Shown: piece after piece, positions 48,336-59,500 of the stretch
Numbering within the stretch: position 1 is the stretch's first letter
Layout: each line of letters opens with the position of its first letter
Source: Populus alba
Lineage: Eukaryota > Streptophyta > Magnoliopsida > Malpighiales > Salicaceae
Assembly: GCF_005239225.2 (NCBI RefSeq)
Contig: NC_133284.1
Location: 587,770 to 651,769 of the forward strand
Direction of reading: 5' to 3'
DNA: 64,000 nucleotides
Notes under the pieces: model-generated
What the model saw: the letters and a program-made list of their open reading frames with translations, nothing else
Told to the model about the DNA's origin: nothing
The model's database searches: none
Program-made: the position numbers and the translations under genes

Positions 48336-49462
48336 TGACAAAAATCACACGGATACATTTGTGATGTTGGCAAAACATAGTTTAAATTTGTTTGCCTCAC
48401 CTTGAGTGGCTAATATTGTCTTAGTGAGGAGTAAAATCTAATTAAAGAGTTGTTGAAGTTCTATTTGGACAAAAGTATCTACAACAACGAGAAAACTTGT
48501 GAGTATTGGGTTGTGTGCCATGAAATGACTTGAAAATATCAAAAGCAAGTTTTAGAAAGAAACCAATAACTTTTTCATTAGTTTCTTGTAAATGACATCA
48601 TTGATGATATCCCAAAAATCCAAGTAGCATAAGAATAGAGCTCCTGTGTTGGATAATCAATTAATCAATTTGTCCTAACAATCTCATCTATTTGTCCTAG
48701 CTAAGGTGGTTGATAATTTGTGTTTGGTGGGTCAGGGTGGCTTATGACTAGTACTTGTAAAAGATTCTTTTTAGTGGAGATGAAGACTCTCCGATGCTTA
48801 AATAAGTATATTTTTAGAGAAAAAATACAATAATATTCTAGAGAGAAATGCTCTGAAAATATATATGCAGGAGAGAATAAAGATTGTAAACCTTTGTTTT
48901 GAAGGTCTCATGATGTATTTATAACCCATGAGTTTTGTCTTTTTGTAAAGAAAAGAGATTGAAGTGTAACTTAATCTTCGTGATATTTTGAATTGCATTG
49001 TAAGTTGTATTTCACTTATTTTATCTAGCTAAAAGATGGTTTTATGGTTGACCATAAAAGACTTTAACACATTTAAAGATCTTGATAGAGTATAGACTTA
49101 TTTAATTAAGTCTATTTGTTGAGATATAATTTTTCTATGATTTTATATAAAAATCTATTGAATTGATGTTGTTAGATCCAATCATCTCTTGGGTTTGGCC
49201 AGCACCAGACCCAACATGCTCGAGAATTGACACACTATCAAGTCCAATTGCATCTTTCTCGGGGCTTGACACGCTGTCAAGCCTAGCGTGTCGGGATTGG
49301 CGGGTGTCAGATCTAGCACGCCTTCAGTGAGGCGTGCTCGTTTTCCGAGAATTTACACCTGTAAATTTTTCTTCATCCAATATTTTTTAACAAATATATA
49401 ACGATAAAAACTTGATTCTTCGTTATACATGGGCACCTTGTGAAAAGTTAAAAAAAATACTA
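48336..49462 (-). other. 1.1-kb insertion in pseudogene intron, LTR-like
   Basis: On the minus strand a TTATAAATAC box near 48910-48925 precedes a leader with TTCTCTCC and TTTCTCTCTAG. Direct repeats of TTGACACRCTRTCAAG lie near 49230 and 49270. It may be a solo LTR, but I could not fix termini or a target duplication. Confidence 0.4.
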
Positions 49463-49560
49463 CTTGCAAATAGAACGCACAACACGGAAGCCTCGTCCCT
49501 AGTGACATAAAAGAAGCTAAGGTAATCTTTCCACTCTAAAGCCTTCTCAGCTTCAGGAGT

Positions 49561-49693
49561 AAGGGTTTGTTTGGGAACAAGAGAGCGGCTACAGTTGCCC
49601 CATGTTCGCCAACCAAAAGCATCACTCGATGCTCTTTTGATTTGGGCACGAAGGTGCAACCGTAGCCGGCTCCAGTTCCCAAGCGGCCACCTT
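49561..49693. mobile_element. About 130-bp MITE inside F6'H1 pseudogene exon
   Basis: The ends are inverted: left TTGGGAACAAGAGAGCGG then CTACAGTTGC; reverse complement of the right, TTGGGAACTGGAGCCGG then CTACGGTTGC. It interrupts the alignment to the intact exon after TTCAGGAGTAAG. The GTTTGTTTGGGAA terminus suggests hAT-type. Target duplication unclear. Confidence 0.75.
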
Positions 49694-49860
49694 GTGCCAA
49701 ACCGCATGTTTTAGAAGGAGAAAACTCTTTTAAATACTTCCTCTTTTCATCTGCTGGTAACCTGAAGATCTGATGAGTTGCTTCCCTTGACATTCTCAAG
49801 TGCTAATTTTTCTGCAGCCCTTCAGACTGCTTCTACAGGCCATAGGGTGCTTATGATGCA

Positions 49861-50944
49861 ATTCACAAAGATCTCGAGAGATCACTTACTTAAAATTTGT
49901 GGTACCGAACAGTTTTTTAAGTAATTAATTTTCAAGCTTTTGAAACATTAAGCAAGATGGATGTGAGCTAAATAGTATAACTAGTAGCAATTGATTAATT
50001 TATCCTAGTCTTCCATAATTTCTTGTATCCTTCATTTTCTTCTCTCAATGTTTTCTGTCAATGAACTGCAAAATCACAATCTGAAAGTATAATAAATGAA
50101 CTTAAATATGCATGATGATATACTGCTTAATGTGTTTATTTCTTGATAATTTGGAAGTATAAGCTACAAGGTGATTAATGATGATTTATAAACTGAAATT
50201 TTTAAGAGACATCACTAATATTGTTGATTGAAACTTCGGTTTTGTAGTTATTTGATTTTATTATTTGTTTAAATTTCTATGGTTAATTAGAGGCTAGGAG
50301 TAGGTTCTTTCTCTGCTCATTGAGTCATGTATAAAGTGAATAAAGAAAGAAGCCCGAGGCTCGACAGAGAGAGGTTAACTGGATTGAGCAAAATAAGAAA
50401 TAATGTCTTCTTCTTCTTCTTCTCAGAAAAGCTATCCAAATCTGGGCCCAATAACTTAGCAGCACATGTGCCAAATGCTAGCTGACATTCATGGAGAAAC
50501 ATGCACCGCTTGCCCCAACTAAATGGTAACTTCAGGCCTTACCCTTCGTTTCAGGGTCGGTAACTTGCAGGGACGGGCAATTATTCATTACTTAGGACCA
50601 TGAGCGATCGATTTACAGGTGCATGCATGAAGTTAATGAGAAACCTGCGCTCTAATCATGAACCTTAAGGAGTATATAGTTGGAAAGACAGTACTTTTCC
50701 ATAAAGCATGCTATAAAAGTCAGCAAAAATCCAAGGAGAGAGTTCAAATGTCGTTGGTGTGTGTGTGTGTGTGTGTATTCTTGATGACAAAGGCATTGAC
50801 TTGGGTATTATATATCAAAGGAGAGTAAGTTTATTAATTTATTGAGAATATTAGGGTGGAGAATTGTTCTCGTGGATCACAATTAAACACATTATTAGAA
50901 AGAAAGATAGAAGAACAAGCAACACAAATAATTTTCACTTAATA
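49861..50944. other. Spacer without recognised gene; GT microsatellite
   Basis: No match to the intact locus upstream region and no supported ORF. It contains a CTT run near 50406 and a GT dinucleotide repeat at 50757-50776. Confidence 0.55.
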
Positions 50945-51313
50945 TGGTCACACCACGTAATATAATAATTAGAACCTAACGTAGCATAATAATATCAAAC
51001 ATATTCAGTAATGACATTGTGTTTTTTTTTTTAATTAAATACATTAAATAATTAATGGATATAAATAATATCAAAATATTAATTTAATATTTTTTCATGC
51101 AAAAAAACAATTTGAAAAACATTTAAAAAAATAAATTAAAGTGCAAAAATAAATACTACCTCCAAAATAAGAAATAAAATTGAATTAATGCGAAACAAAC
51201 ACACCGTATATTAAAGAAGATATAAGTAATTAATCTCTTACTAATGTTAATGCCAATCAATAAGCTAGCTAAATCAATCACTTCAAAATTAAATCAAGGA
51301 CTTGCGATTAATT

Positions 51314-51318
<5 letters not shown>

Positions 51319-51377
<59 letters not shown>
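51319..51377. repeat. (AT)n microsatellite, about 29 units
   Basis: Uninterrupted AT dinucleotides, absent in the paralogous position of the other locus copy. Confidence 0.95.
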
Positions 51378-51380
<3 letters not shown>

Positions 51381-51663
51381 TTTGCCAATAAACTTTTTTT
51401 TTTCACTAGCTAGTTCATGGCCTTGCCAATAATTGAACATTTATTAGACCATTAGTTTGTTTTAAGATTTCTTCTGCTGCATGTTCTTTCAGTTGAAAAA
51501 TTCCTCACCACTCACCAAGCAACTTGCACGCCTTCTCACCTTTTCCTTCTCAAAGTCGACTTGACGCTGCTGATTCTTAATTCCTTACATGCATGGTGCT
51601 AGTTTAGTCTTTCAAGTATTTGTTTACTCAACCTCATTATTTATGTCGGTTTAGGTCCATTTA

Positions 51664-52439
51664 GGCCCTGTTTGTTTGCTGGAAAGTAGTTTTTTTTTTA
51701 AATAAATTATTTTATGATGTTTGGTAGTGTAATGAAAAGTAAATGGAAAAACACTTTCTAGTATTTGGTTATGTTATGGAAAATGAGCTGGAAAATAACT
51801 TGTTACTTTTTTATTTTTCTTAAGTTTATTAAAATAATAAGGAAAAATCTTACAAATTAAAAAGTTGAATAAGAATGAAATTGAAAAAAAAATAATTTCA
51901 TAAATTATCTCAAATAAAATAAATAATAATCAAAATAATAAAGATCAAATCTAAAAAATTAAAATAAATAAAAGATGAAGAAATTAAAATAATAATAATT
52001 AACATTTCATAAATTATTTCAAATAAAATAAGTAACAATCAAAGAAATGAGGATCAAATTTGATAGATTTTTCAATAAAAAATAATAAGGAAAAAACAAA
52101 TAACAATTATAAAAATGAGAACCAAAATTAATATAAAAATTAAAATTTAAGAGATGAAATTGAAAAATAAATATTCAAAACAAAATATATATGGAATCAA
52201 AAGTTTGAGGACCAAATTTGATATAATCAACAAATAATATGGCATTTCAAAATTTTTCACAACTTTCGGAAAGTGTTTTCCGCCCAAATTTTCTAGGAAA
52301 ACACTTTTCTGGAAGCCAAGCCAAATTTTTCTTTAACTGGAAAGTATTTTCCGTTGACCAACTTTCCTGACAGCAAATAAACACAGAAAAATTTGAAAAG
52401 TGATTTCCTAAAAGTCACTTTCTGGAAAACAAACATGGC
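51664..52439. mobile_element. hAT-like non-autonomous element, complete
   Basis: 776 bp, starting GGCCCTGTTTGTTTGCTGG and ending CTGGAAAACAAACATGGC: imperfect inverted repeats with extended AAAGT/ACTTT complementarity (GGAAAGTGTTTTCC motifs inside). The paralogous stretch near 19226-19245 (GGTCCCCTTTAATGG) looks like an empty site. Non-coding. Confidence 0.8.
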
Positions 52440-54751
52440 TTTAATGAAATTATTTTATGGTGTTTATGTTTGATATTGCATATGTTTTTACCTGTGTTTT
52501 ATCTAAAAATAATATTTTAGTTAAAGAACATAATTTTGCTTTGAATCAAAGCAGCTACATTCTAGGTTTTAACAAAAAAAAAATAATAAAAAAAAAATTA
52601 TTGTACTCTTTTCAACTCACAACTTTATATAATATAATAATTAAAACCTAACATAGCATAATATTATCAAACATATTTAGTAGTAGTGGCATTCTGTTTT
52701 TTTTAAAGTTCTTTTCGATTAAAAATATATTAAATAATTAATGGATAAAAATTATATTAAAATATTAATTTGATATTTTTTTTTATATAAAAAACATTTT
52801 GAAAAATACTTTAAAACATAAAAAATAAATGCTACCTCAAATATAAAAAATAAAATTCGATTAATGCTAAACAAATATATAGTGTAGATTGAAGAAGGTA
52901 TAAGTAATGAATCTCTTACCAATGTTAATTCTAACCGATAAGCTAGCTAAATCAATCACTTCAAAAATCAAGGACTTGCGATTTGCATATATTCTTAGCC
53001 AATAAATTTTTTCTTTTTTTCCCACAAGTTGATGGCCTTAATTACCAATAATTGAACATTGATACAAGAAATCTCATAATCAAGAAAGGATAGAGAACTG
53101 TACGAACAAATCAAAGTCAGTGCATAATTAAGATTCTTTTTATTTCATTATGCCAAATTTCTAGATTGACTTGGTAAAATTAGTAATTGCTTCTTGCTTG
53201 CCAACCTCGCGGCATGCATGTTTGAGTGAGGGAATGGGGCAAGAAGCACGTTACAAATTAAAAAAAATAAAAATTAGTCCCTATTTTATAAAATTACTTT
53301 CATTTAGGTCCCTAACAAATATTCTTAATTTGTTACAAGAAATGGAAACTACAAAAGCTGACATTGATATTTGTATCCGACAATTTGTGATGTTATAGCA
53401 ACAACAAATGACAAGAAAATGAATTTCTGGTTGGTATAGGAATGATGCTTGGAGGTTATAAATTTGACAAGTGAAATTTATCAATGGAAATTAATTAATA
53501 TGAAGTTTCTTAATTATATAATTAGAATTTTGTTTCAGGTTGTGCTTTATTTAAAGAGAAAGGCCAGACATGCAGGCCATAGGGTCAGTGCATGCACAAA
53601 GCAACAAAGACATATCACTCTTTCAAAGACTAGTTTTTGGGAGGAAATTAGCAATAATAAATAATTCCGAGCGAGTTCAATTATATCCTATAATGTTCAA
53701 TTTGTTTATGAATTAGCCGGGATGAATATTTGCTGCAGAAATCCATTTCTGATCATTTTTTTTAATTTTTAATTTTTCTTAGGAATAAGAAAGAAACAAT
53801 CACTAAAATTGTTGGTGGCTGTTTTCTTTTTTATATATATAATTTTAGTTGATAGTTTTGTGTTCGATTTTTCCTTGAAAAGGTAGCAAAACAATTTCCT
53901 CTCATATTAAGATAGTATTTGGTACTATGGTGCAAAATGTTTTTAAATTTTTAAAATTTTTTTTTAGTTTTTTTAAATTAAAATGTTTTTGATTTTTTCA
54001 AATCATTCTGATATATTGATGTCAAAAATAATTTTTTAAAAATAATATAAAAAACATAATTTTAATATGTTTTTGAATGAAAAATACTTTAAAAAACAAC
54101 CGCTACCACATTATCAAACACCTTATGTTAGAGGGAAGTAAAATTAGATCCATTACACTTGTTGGAGTATCTGAACAAGAAATATTCAGATCATTTTACA
54201 AAGCATGTCATTGTAGCCATTTACATCTGTCCAAGAGAATAGTTTACTATATATATATATTATATGTTTTCTTTCCAAACTATTTTAAGAATATATTTAT
54301 GATAGATGATGTATTTTATATGAATAAATTATTCTAAATGTTGGCTCTAACTCCTAAAATTCAAAATAGCATCCAACTCAGTTTTCTTAAATCTCATTAT
54401 ATTTTGACACTTGAACAACACTAAAAGCATGCAAGGCATCCAAAATAATCATAACAATGTCAATCAAAAAATTATAAATAATAAATAAATCTCAGGAATC
54501 TGTAATTCTGGTAAAATTTCTTGTCTGGATACAACCGTAACCAAAAAAAAAAAAAAAAGTATGCAATTGAATGGTATTGGAATAATGCATTAATTAATTA
54601 TAGCAAAAATTTCTGTAGGTATTTTCTTCAATGCACGCTTAATCTCTCAAACCCTGCGTAACATTTGAACACAGAATAGCCAATATGTTAAAACCATACA
54701 TATCATGAGAAATTAATAAGAGGGCATAGCTTGAAAAAAATAATCCTGAGA

Positions 54752-54822
54752 GCAGAAATTTCTTGTGACAAATCAACGGTACCCCTACATGAATCACGAG
54801 GGCAAAGATCAGTAATCATCAC
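54752..54822 (-). pseudogene. EG45/PNP-like fragment, third copy
   Basis: Matches the DLCP-DSCRGTVDLSQE part with DSCRG preceded by R instead of P (CPRDSCRG). A 71-bp deletion between two TTCTT repeats removes the following coding part. The upstream side is cut by the + Tat/Ogre-like LTR. Confidence 0.75.
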
Positions 54823-57476
54823 TGTTGTAACCCATTTTTGGGTCCCCATGAAAAATAAAATAAATAGCCAAAAGAGGTTAGAAAAAATAACAAGAGGCAG
54901 AAGCGCTCAGAAAACAGTCAGAAAATTGGTCAAGGAATTTTAAAAATACAAGGATTGAATTTTTGAAAAATATTCTTAAAGGATGAAAGCCCTATTGAGA
55001 AGGAAAATTTGAATTTTGAGGAGAAAAGCCCAAATTTGGAGGTTTATGGACTTAATTGGATTTTTAATGGAATTTATAGAAGATTTGATTGCAAGAAAAA
55101 TTGATTTTTAAGTCAATTTGGGCTTTAATTAGAAGAAATTTAAGTTCTGGGGCCAAAATATATTTTTTAGGAATTTATTAGGCCAAATTAGGGGCTTAAT
55201 TGCATAAATATTGAAGTTTAAGGGCCAATTAGGGATTTAATTAAGAAAATCCGAAACCAGGGACCAATTTGGAAAAACCGGGTAAATAGAGGGGGTTGTT
55301 TTGCTTTGGATCAGGGGTCTAATTGAAGAAATTGGAAGTTTATTGATCAATTGAGGGCTTAATTGCATAAATCAGAGGCCAAGGACCAAAGTGAAAAACG
55401 CGGCCAACTATGGGGACGGACCGAAATTAGCAGGGACGAAATTGAATTAAACAAAGATGATTAAGGACTGATTCGAAAAATGTTCTGGCGCCTTTATTTT
55501 TAAATGAAACGGCGCGTTTTATCCAAAACGACGCCGTTTCATGCATAAAAAAAAAAAAAAAAGACCGAACGGTGCCGTTTTGAACGGCACTGTTCCCCTT
55601 TCTTCTTCCTTTCCCCCGCACCTGCAACAGAAGGAAAAGCTTTGTTTTTGAAATAAACTTCCCGCCTCTCTCTCCCTTGCATCTCCACCGAACAACCCGA
55701 AGCCCCCACACCGTGGGACCGCCGACCGAAGGCATTGGCCGACCACCGGCCGAAAGTAAAGAAACGGCACCTTGCTGTCGCGGGTGGTGGCCGACCAGCC
55801 ACTCGCGAAACCCGCTCCAAGGCGCACTAACAATGGTCCCCCACACCTGTTCTACCCCTATAAATAGAGAAGAAAACCGAAGAAAAAAGAGGAGGGAGAG
55901 ACCCCGAAGGGAAGAGAGAGAGAGGAGACCGAAGAGAGAGAGAGAACCAACAAGAGAGAGGGAAAGAGAAAGGAATAAACCGAAAACAAAAAGAAAATAG
56001 AAGACAAAGAAACCGAACCCAAAAACAGAGAAAAAAAACAGAAGAAAAAGCCACTGAAAACAAGTCTCTCTCGCCGCCGTTCGAACCGCCACAGCACCGC
56101 CCGGAGCCGCCGTCCACAAGCCACGCCACCGCAGCGCCACCAGCGACCGCCTCCACGCCAGGTACACACTTCATTCCCCCTGCGTTTCTTTTATTTTGTT
56201 GCAGGTTTGCCTCCTGCATGCTACATGCAGGAGGCGGGGGGGGAGAAAAATAATTCTCCCCCCCGCTGGGCTGCCAATGCTGGGCCAGCCCGATGCTGGC
56301 CCAGCCCCTGCACGTCTGGGCCGGTTCTGGCCCAGACCGAAGAAGAAGTTTCGGTTGGGCCGAGTTCGGACCAACCTTTCCTTGTTGGGCTGAGTCCGGC
56401 CCGTTTATTGGGGCCGGCCCAACCCGAATTTTTTTATATTATATATATTATATATTATAATATGTTATAATATATATGTGTATATATGTATATATGTATA
56501 AAATATAATAAAAAAAAATATTTTAAAAAATCTTAAAAAAAATATTGTTGATTTTTCTGCATATTTTTGTCAAAGTGGTTTAATGTTGGTTTGTATTTTT
56601 ATACCGTAAAGATGCAAAAACCAGTGTTAAAAATACCCGGTTTTCGTCAAAATATCAAAGATTTTCATAATAAAAAATGTTTTTGCTTTCAAAAAAAATT
56701 TCTAAAAAGTCCCTAAAAATGTTGTTTGATTTTTCTGCATATTTTTATCAAAGTGGATTAATATTGGGTTGTATTTTTATACCGTAAGGATACAAGCTCA
56801 AGTATTAAAATACCCGATTTTCATCAAAGCATAAAAAAAATAATATTTTCCAAAAAATTGTTTTTTTGTTTTAAAATACGGCCTAGTCTCTCCAATATAT
56901 ATATATGAATATTATAACATCATATTTTCATACAACAAAGAAAATTTTCAAAACAATATATGTATTAACATGCATTTTGGCTTTAATAACCAGTTTATTC
57001 AAGCCATGAGAACTAGGCCAATATTTCAAAAATTCTAAAAAAATCTTTTTGTTTTCTTTTAGTATTTGGGATTACGAATTTATATGTAAAACGTATTCCT
57101 AAATATTATTAATAAAGTTTTAGTAAAGATGTTAGAACGGTTAGGATTATACCCGATAAGATAAAGATCTCCTTACCGAGGAGGATTTTTCTTGAACCAT
57201 AGACAGACCAACAACTAGAAAAACATAATAACACCTTAGTTTTTTTTTTATCAGACAATAAAACAATGCAGCTTACCTTAGGTAGGGCGTATTTGGGGTG
57301 CTAATACCTTCCCTTTACGCAACCAGTCCCCGTACCCAATCTCTGAGACCAGTTAGGGTTCCTAGTGACCAAAATACTAGGTGGCGACTCCAAAGAACCA
57401 AATCAGTAAAACAAAAAAAAAAATTTTCGCCAGTTGAACCCGCAATTGAATTGTATTTTTTTTTTTGGGTGCGACA
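54823..57476 (+). repeat. 5' LTR of + Tat/Ogre-like element
   Basis: 2654 bp, TGTTGTAACCC...GGGTGCGACA. It contains a long imperfect palindrome at 55504-55542, GC palindromes around 56210-56420 and the conserved 3' block 57270-57390. Long ORFs on both strands of 55400-56500 arise from its GC-rich leader and are not genes. Confidence 0.94.
55859..55866 (+). promoter_or_regulatory. TATA box of Tat/Ogre-like 5' LTR
   Basis: TATAAATA followed by an A/G-rich leader; the same motif is in the 3' LTR at 63072-63079. Likely start of the element's RNA about 30 bp downstream. Confidence 0.75.
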
Positions 57477-57479
57477 GAA

Positions 57480-57496
57480 TGGCGACTCCACTAGGG
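57480..57496 (+). promoter_or_regulatory. PBS of + Tat/Ogre-like element
   Basis: TGGCGACTCCACTAGGG starts three bases after the LTR end and differs by one base from the minus element's PBS. It fits a tRNA-Arg-type primer as reported for Ogre elements. Confidence 0.8.
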
Positions 57497-58057
57497 AGCT
57501 TGTAGACTAAGCTTTGTTTTTGTCTGATTTTGTTTGTGTTTTCGTGTGTTTATTGTTAATGTGCCTTTCCTTTTATTTGCGTATTTATTTTTTATTTTAC
57601 GCGTATTATTCATGCATTGTATAAAATTTTCTCATGCATCACTTGCTTTAATTTTGAAAAGCACACACAAAGCTTTAAGTTAAGTGGGGAATTAGCGATT
57701 TACCCTAAGACTATTGGTCAGGGTTTAAATGCGTGAAACACCCAACTCATATCTGAGTGTCTGCTTGGTAATGGTGGGCATACGTGTCTTAACTATTCCT
57801 TGCAACGCCCCCATACTTCTTTACGAAGAACGTCACTGGGCAGATATGAGACCCTTCAAGACCAGATAAAAAAACTACCCACTCTCACTTAATAATTAGA
57901 GCTTGTCCTTAGGTTATGTATCTTATTTGAAATGTTATACTCATCACGCATCACTTGTGCATCACATTTTCATCACACATTTTGTTATCATATGCACGGC
58001 AGATCGTGAAACATAGGTCCCCCTTTCAAAGTCCACTACACTAGGCTAAGATCAAGA
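57497..58057 (+). other. Untranslated leader of + Tat/Ogre-like element
   Basis: No ORF of note. Conserved with the minus element around 57690-57850 (GTGAAACACCCAACTCATAT, GCAACGCCCCCATAC), which suggests a cis-acting function such as packaging; that role is inferred. Confidence 0.6.
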
Positions 58058-59500
58058 ATGGAGAATGAAGAGAGGGCCATCCTAGAATCCCGCTACCAAA
58101 GTGAATTGGAATCCGTAAGGAATGAAGTTTCTCGAATGACCAATCTGCTTGAGCAACTTTTAAGAGCCAAGAACGGGGAGGGAACGTCTACCCAACCACC
58201 TATAGGAGCACCGCCAGCTCATGCCCCGGGGGTATCTCAGAACTTGGGGGCAGATTCAGTGACGGAGCAACACTTTGCACCTGCCATTCCCATTCAGCCC
58301 CCTCAAGCTCACATCACTGTAGATTTAACAGCAGATGGGCCTTCCAATAATAGGTCCACTGGTTTTATAAACGATGACAAGATATCAGCTTTGGAAGAAA
58401 GGTTAAGAGCAGTCGAGGGAAATGACTGGTTTGACCCCATGCGAGCGTCTGAAATATGCTTGGTACCAAACATCACGGTACCAAAAGATTTTAGGATACC
58501 GAAGTTTATAAAGTACACTGGGTTGGAATGCCCAAACACTCACCTTCAATCTTATTGCAATAAGATGGCTGAGGTGATTCATGATGATAAGTTACTGATC
58601 TACTTTTTCCAAGACAGTCTATCGGGGTCGGCGCTAAGTTGGTACATGAGGCTGGATAATGCCAAGATCAAGAAATGGAAGGATTTAGTTGAGGCTTTCC
58701 TTAAGCAATACAAGTTCAATTTGGAAATTGCTCCAGATCGAACGAGCCTTATGTCAATGGAAAAGAGAAGCCAAGAGTCAGTAAGGGCTTATGCGCAAAG
58801 ATGGAGGGACGAGGCCATGCATGTGCAACCCCCTTTGATAGAAACGGAGATGGTGACTTTGTTCGCCAATACATTCAAGGCACCCTACTATGAGCATTTA
58901 ATGGGTAGCTCATCTCAACATTTCTATGATGTTGTACGCATAGCGGAAAGAATAGAGCAAGGGATTAAAGTTGGACGCATAATTGAGCCATTAGAGACAA
59001 AGGGTTTTATCGGAAGAAAAATGAAAGGTCCCGTTAACAACTTCGAAGGTGGGTCCAATGACAAGATAGCGGATTCATATAACCCACAAATACCTACCTC
59101 TCATGTGGCCCACATAAACTTTAACAAACCTTTTTCCCTTAATCGATCAAATGACCAGTCAAACACCCAAAACACCCACCAAATACCAAACACAAGATAC
59201 ATTTCAGAACAACTACCGCCATTACCCATGCCTCTGAAGGACATATATGCCAAACTACTGAGCATTGGACAAGTAGCTCATATCCCTACATTACCACTAC
59301 AGCCACCATTCCCCATCTGGTATAAGCCCGAGTTGATTTGTGAGTATCATGCTGGTATTCCCGGGCATTGTCTTGAAACGTGCTACGGTTTCAAGAACAA
59401 GTTGTTGAAGCTCATCAAGATAGGATGGGTGTCATTTGAAGACACACCCAATATCAATTCAAATTCATTGCCTGGTCATGACAAAAGTGACAGGGGATAA
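58058..59500 (+). CDS. Gag polyprotein of Tat/Ogre-like retrotransposon
   Basis: 480 codons, uninterrupted. Residues 1-50 form a probable coiled coil (leading Glu/Arg/Leu heptads). A Pro/Gln-rich linker follows to about 110. The capsid-like retrotransposon gag domain lies at roughly 125-340: PKDFRIPKFIKYTG, HLQSYCNKMAEV, FFQDSLSGSALSWYMRL, SVRAYAQRWRDEA. At about 428-442 comes a Cys/His cluster, CEYHAGIPGHCLETC (C-x2-H-x5-H-C-x3-C), seen in place of a standard CCHC knuckle in such elements. The ATG is the first after the leader. The frame stops before any protease. Intact reading frame in an element lacking pol suggests it still makes particles or did so recently. Confidence 0.88.
   Translation: MENEERAILESRYQSELESVRNEVSRMTNLLEQLLRAKNGEGTSTQPPIGAPPAHAPGVSQNLGADSVTEQHFAPAIPIQPPQAHITVDLTADGPSNNRSTGFINDDKISALEERLRAVEGNDWFDPMRASEICLVPNITVPKDFRIPKFIKYTGLECPNTHLQSYCNKMAEVIHDDKLLIYFFQDSLSGSALSWYMRLDNAKIKKWKDLVEAFLKQYKFNLEIAPDRTSLMSMEKRSQESVRAYAQRWRDEAMHVQPPLIETEMVTLFANTFKAPYYEHLMGSSSQHFYDVVRIAERIEQGIKVGRIIEPLETKGFIGRKMKGPVNNFEGGSNDKIADSYNPQIPTSHVAHINFNKPFSLNRSNDQSNTQNTHQIPNTRYISEQLPPLPMPLKDIYAKLLSIGQVAHIPTLPLQPPFPIWYKPELICEYHAGIPGHCLETCYGFKNKLLKLIKIGWVSFEDTPNINSNSLPGHDKSDRG

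Larger units (their letters stand above)
48098..49860 (-). pseudogene. F6'H1-like pseudogene (decayed paralogue)
   Basis: 48098-48335 aligns with the first part of exon 2 of the intact gene (TAACAGGAGGAACATGAATC, GGTTTGGACAAATCGGATAG, CCATTAAGAGGGATTC), but it lacks the C-terminal part with the second histidine, and has a deletion and frameshifts. 49463-49860 aligns with exon 1 around [12 protein letters not shown] and the [21 protein letters not shown] region. It is interrupted by a ~130-bp MITE and lacks the N-terminal ~70 residues. The former ~100-bp intron is expanded to 1.1 kb. Clearly nonfunctional. Confidence 0.92.
50945..54822. repeat. Paralogue of F6'H1 upstream region and EG45-like fragment
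   Basis: Aligns with 19312-23090, starting TAATATAATAATTAGAACC and ending GTAATCATCAC. It lacks the SINE, keeps a complete hAT-like element, and has a long TA microsatellite. Divergence is clearly higher than between the two 7-kb tandem units, so this is the older duplication. No gene except the EG45-like remnant at its end. Confidence 0.9.

Noticed and set aside
55427..56393. Overlapping long ORFs (up to 246 codons) on both strands
   Set aside because: They lie in the GC-rich leader of a Tat/Ogre-like LTR, are low-complexity (Ser/Phe/Leu or Arg/Glu runs), and recur with the same shadows in the 3' LTR.
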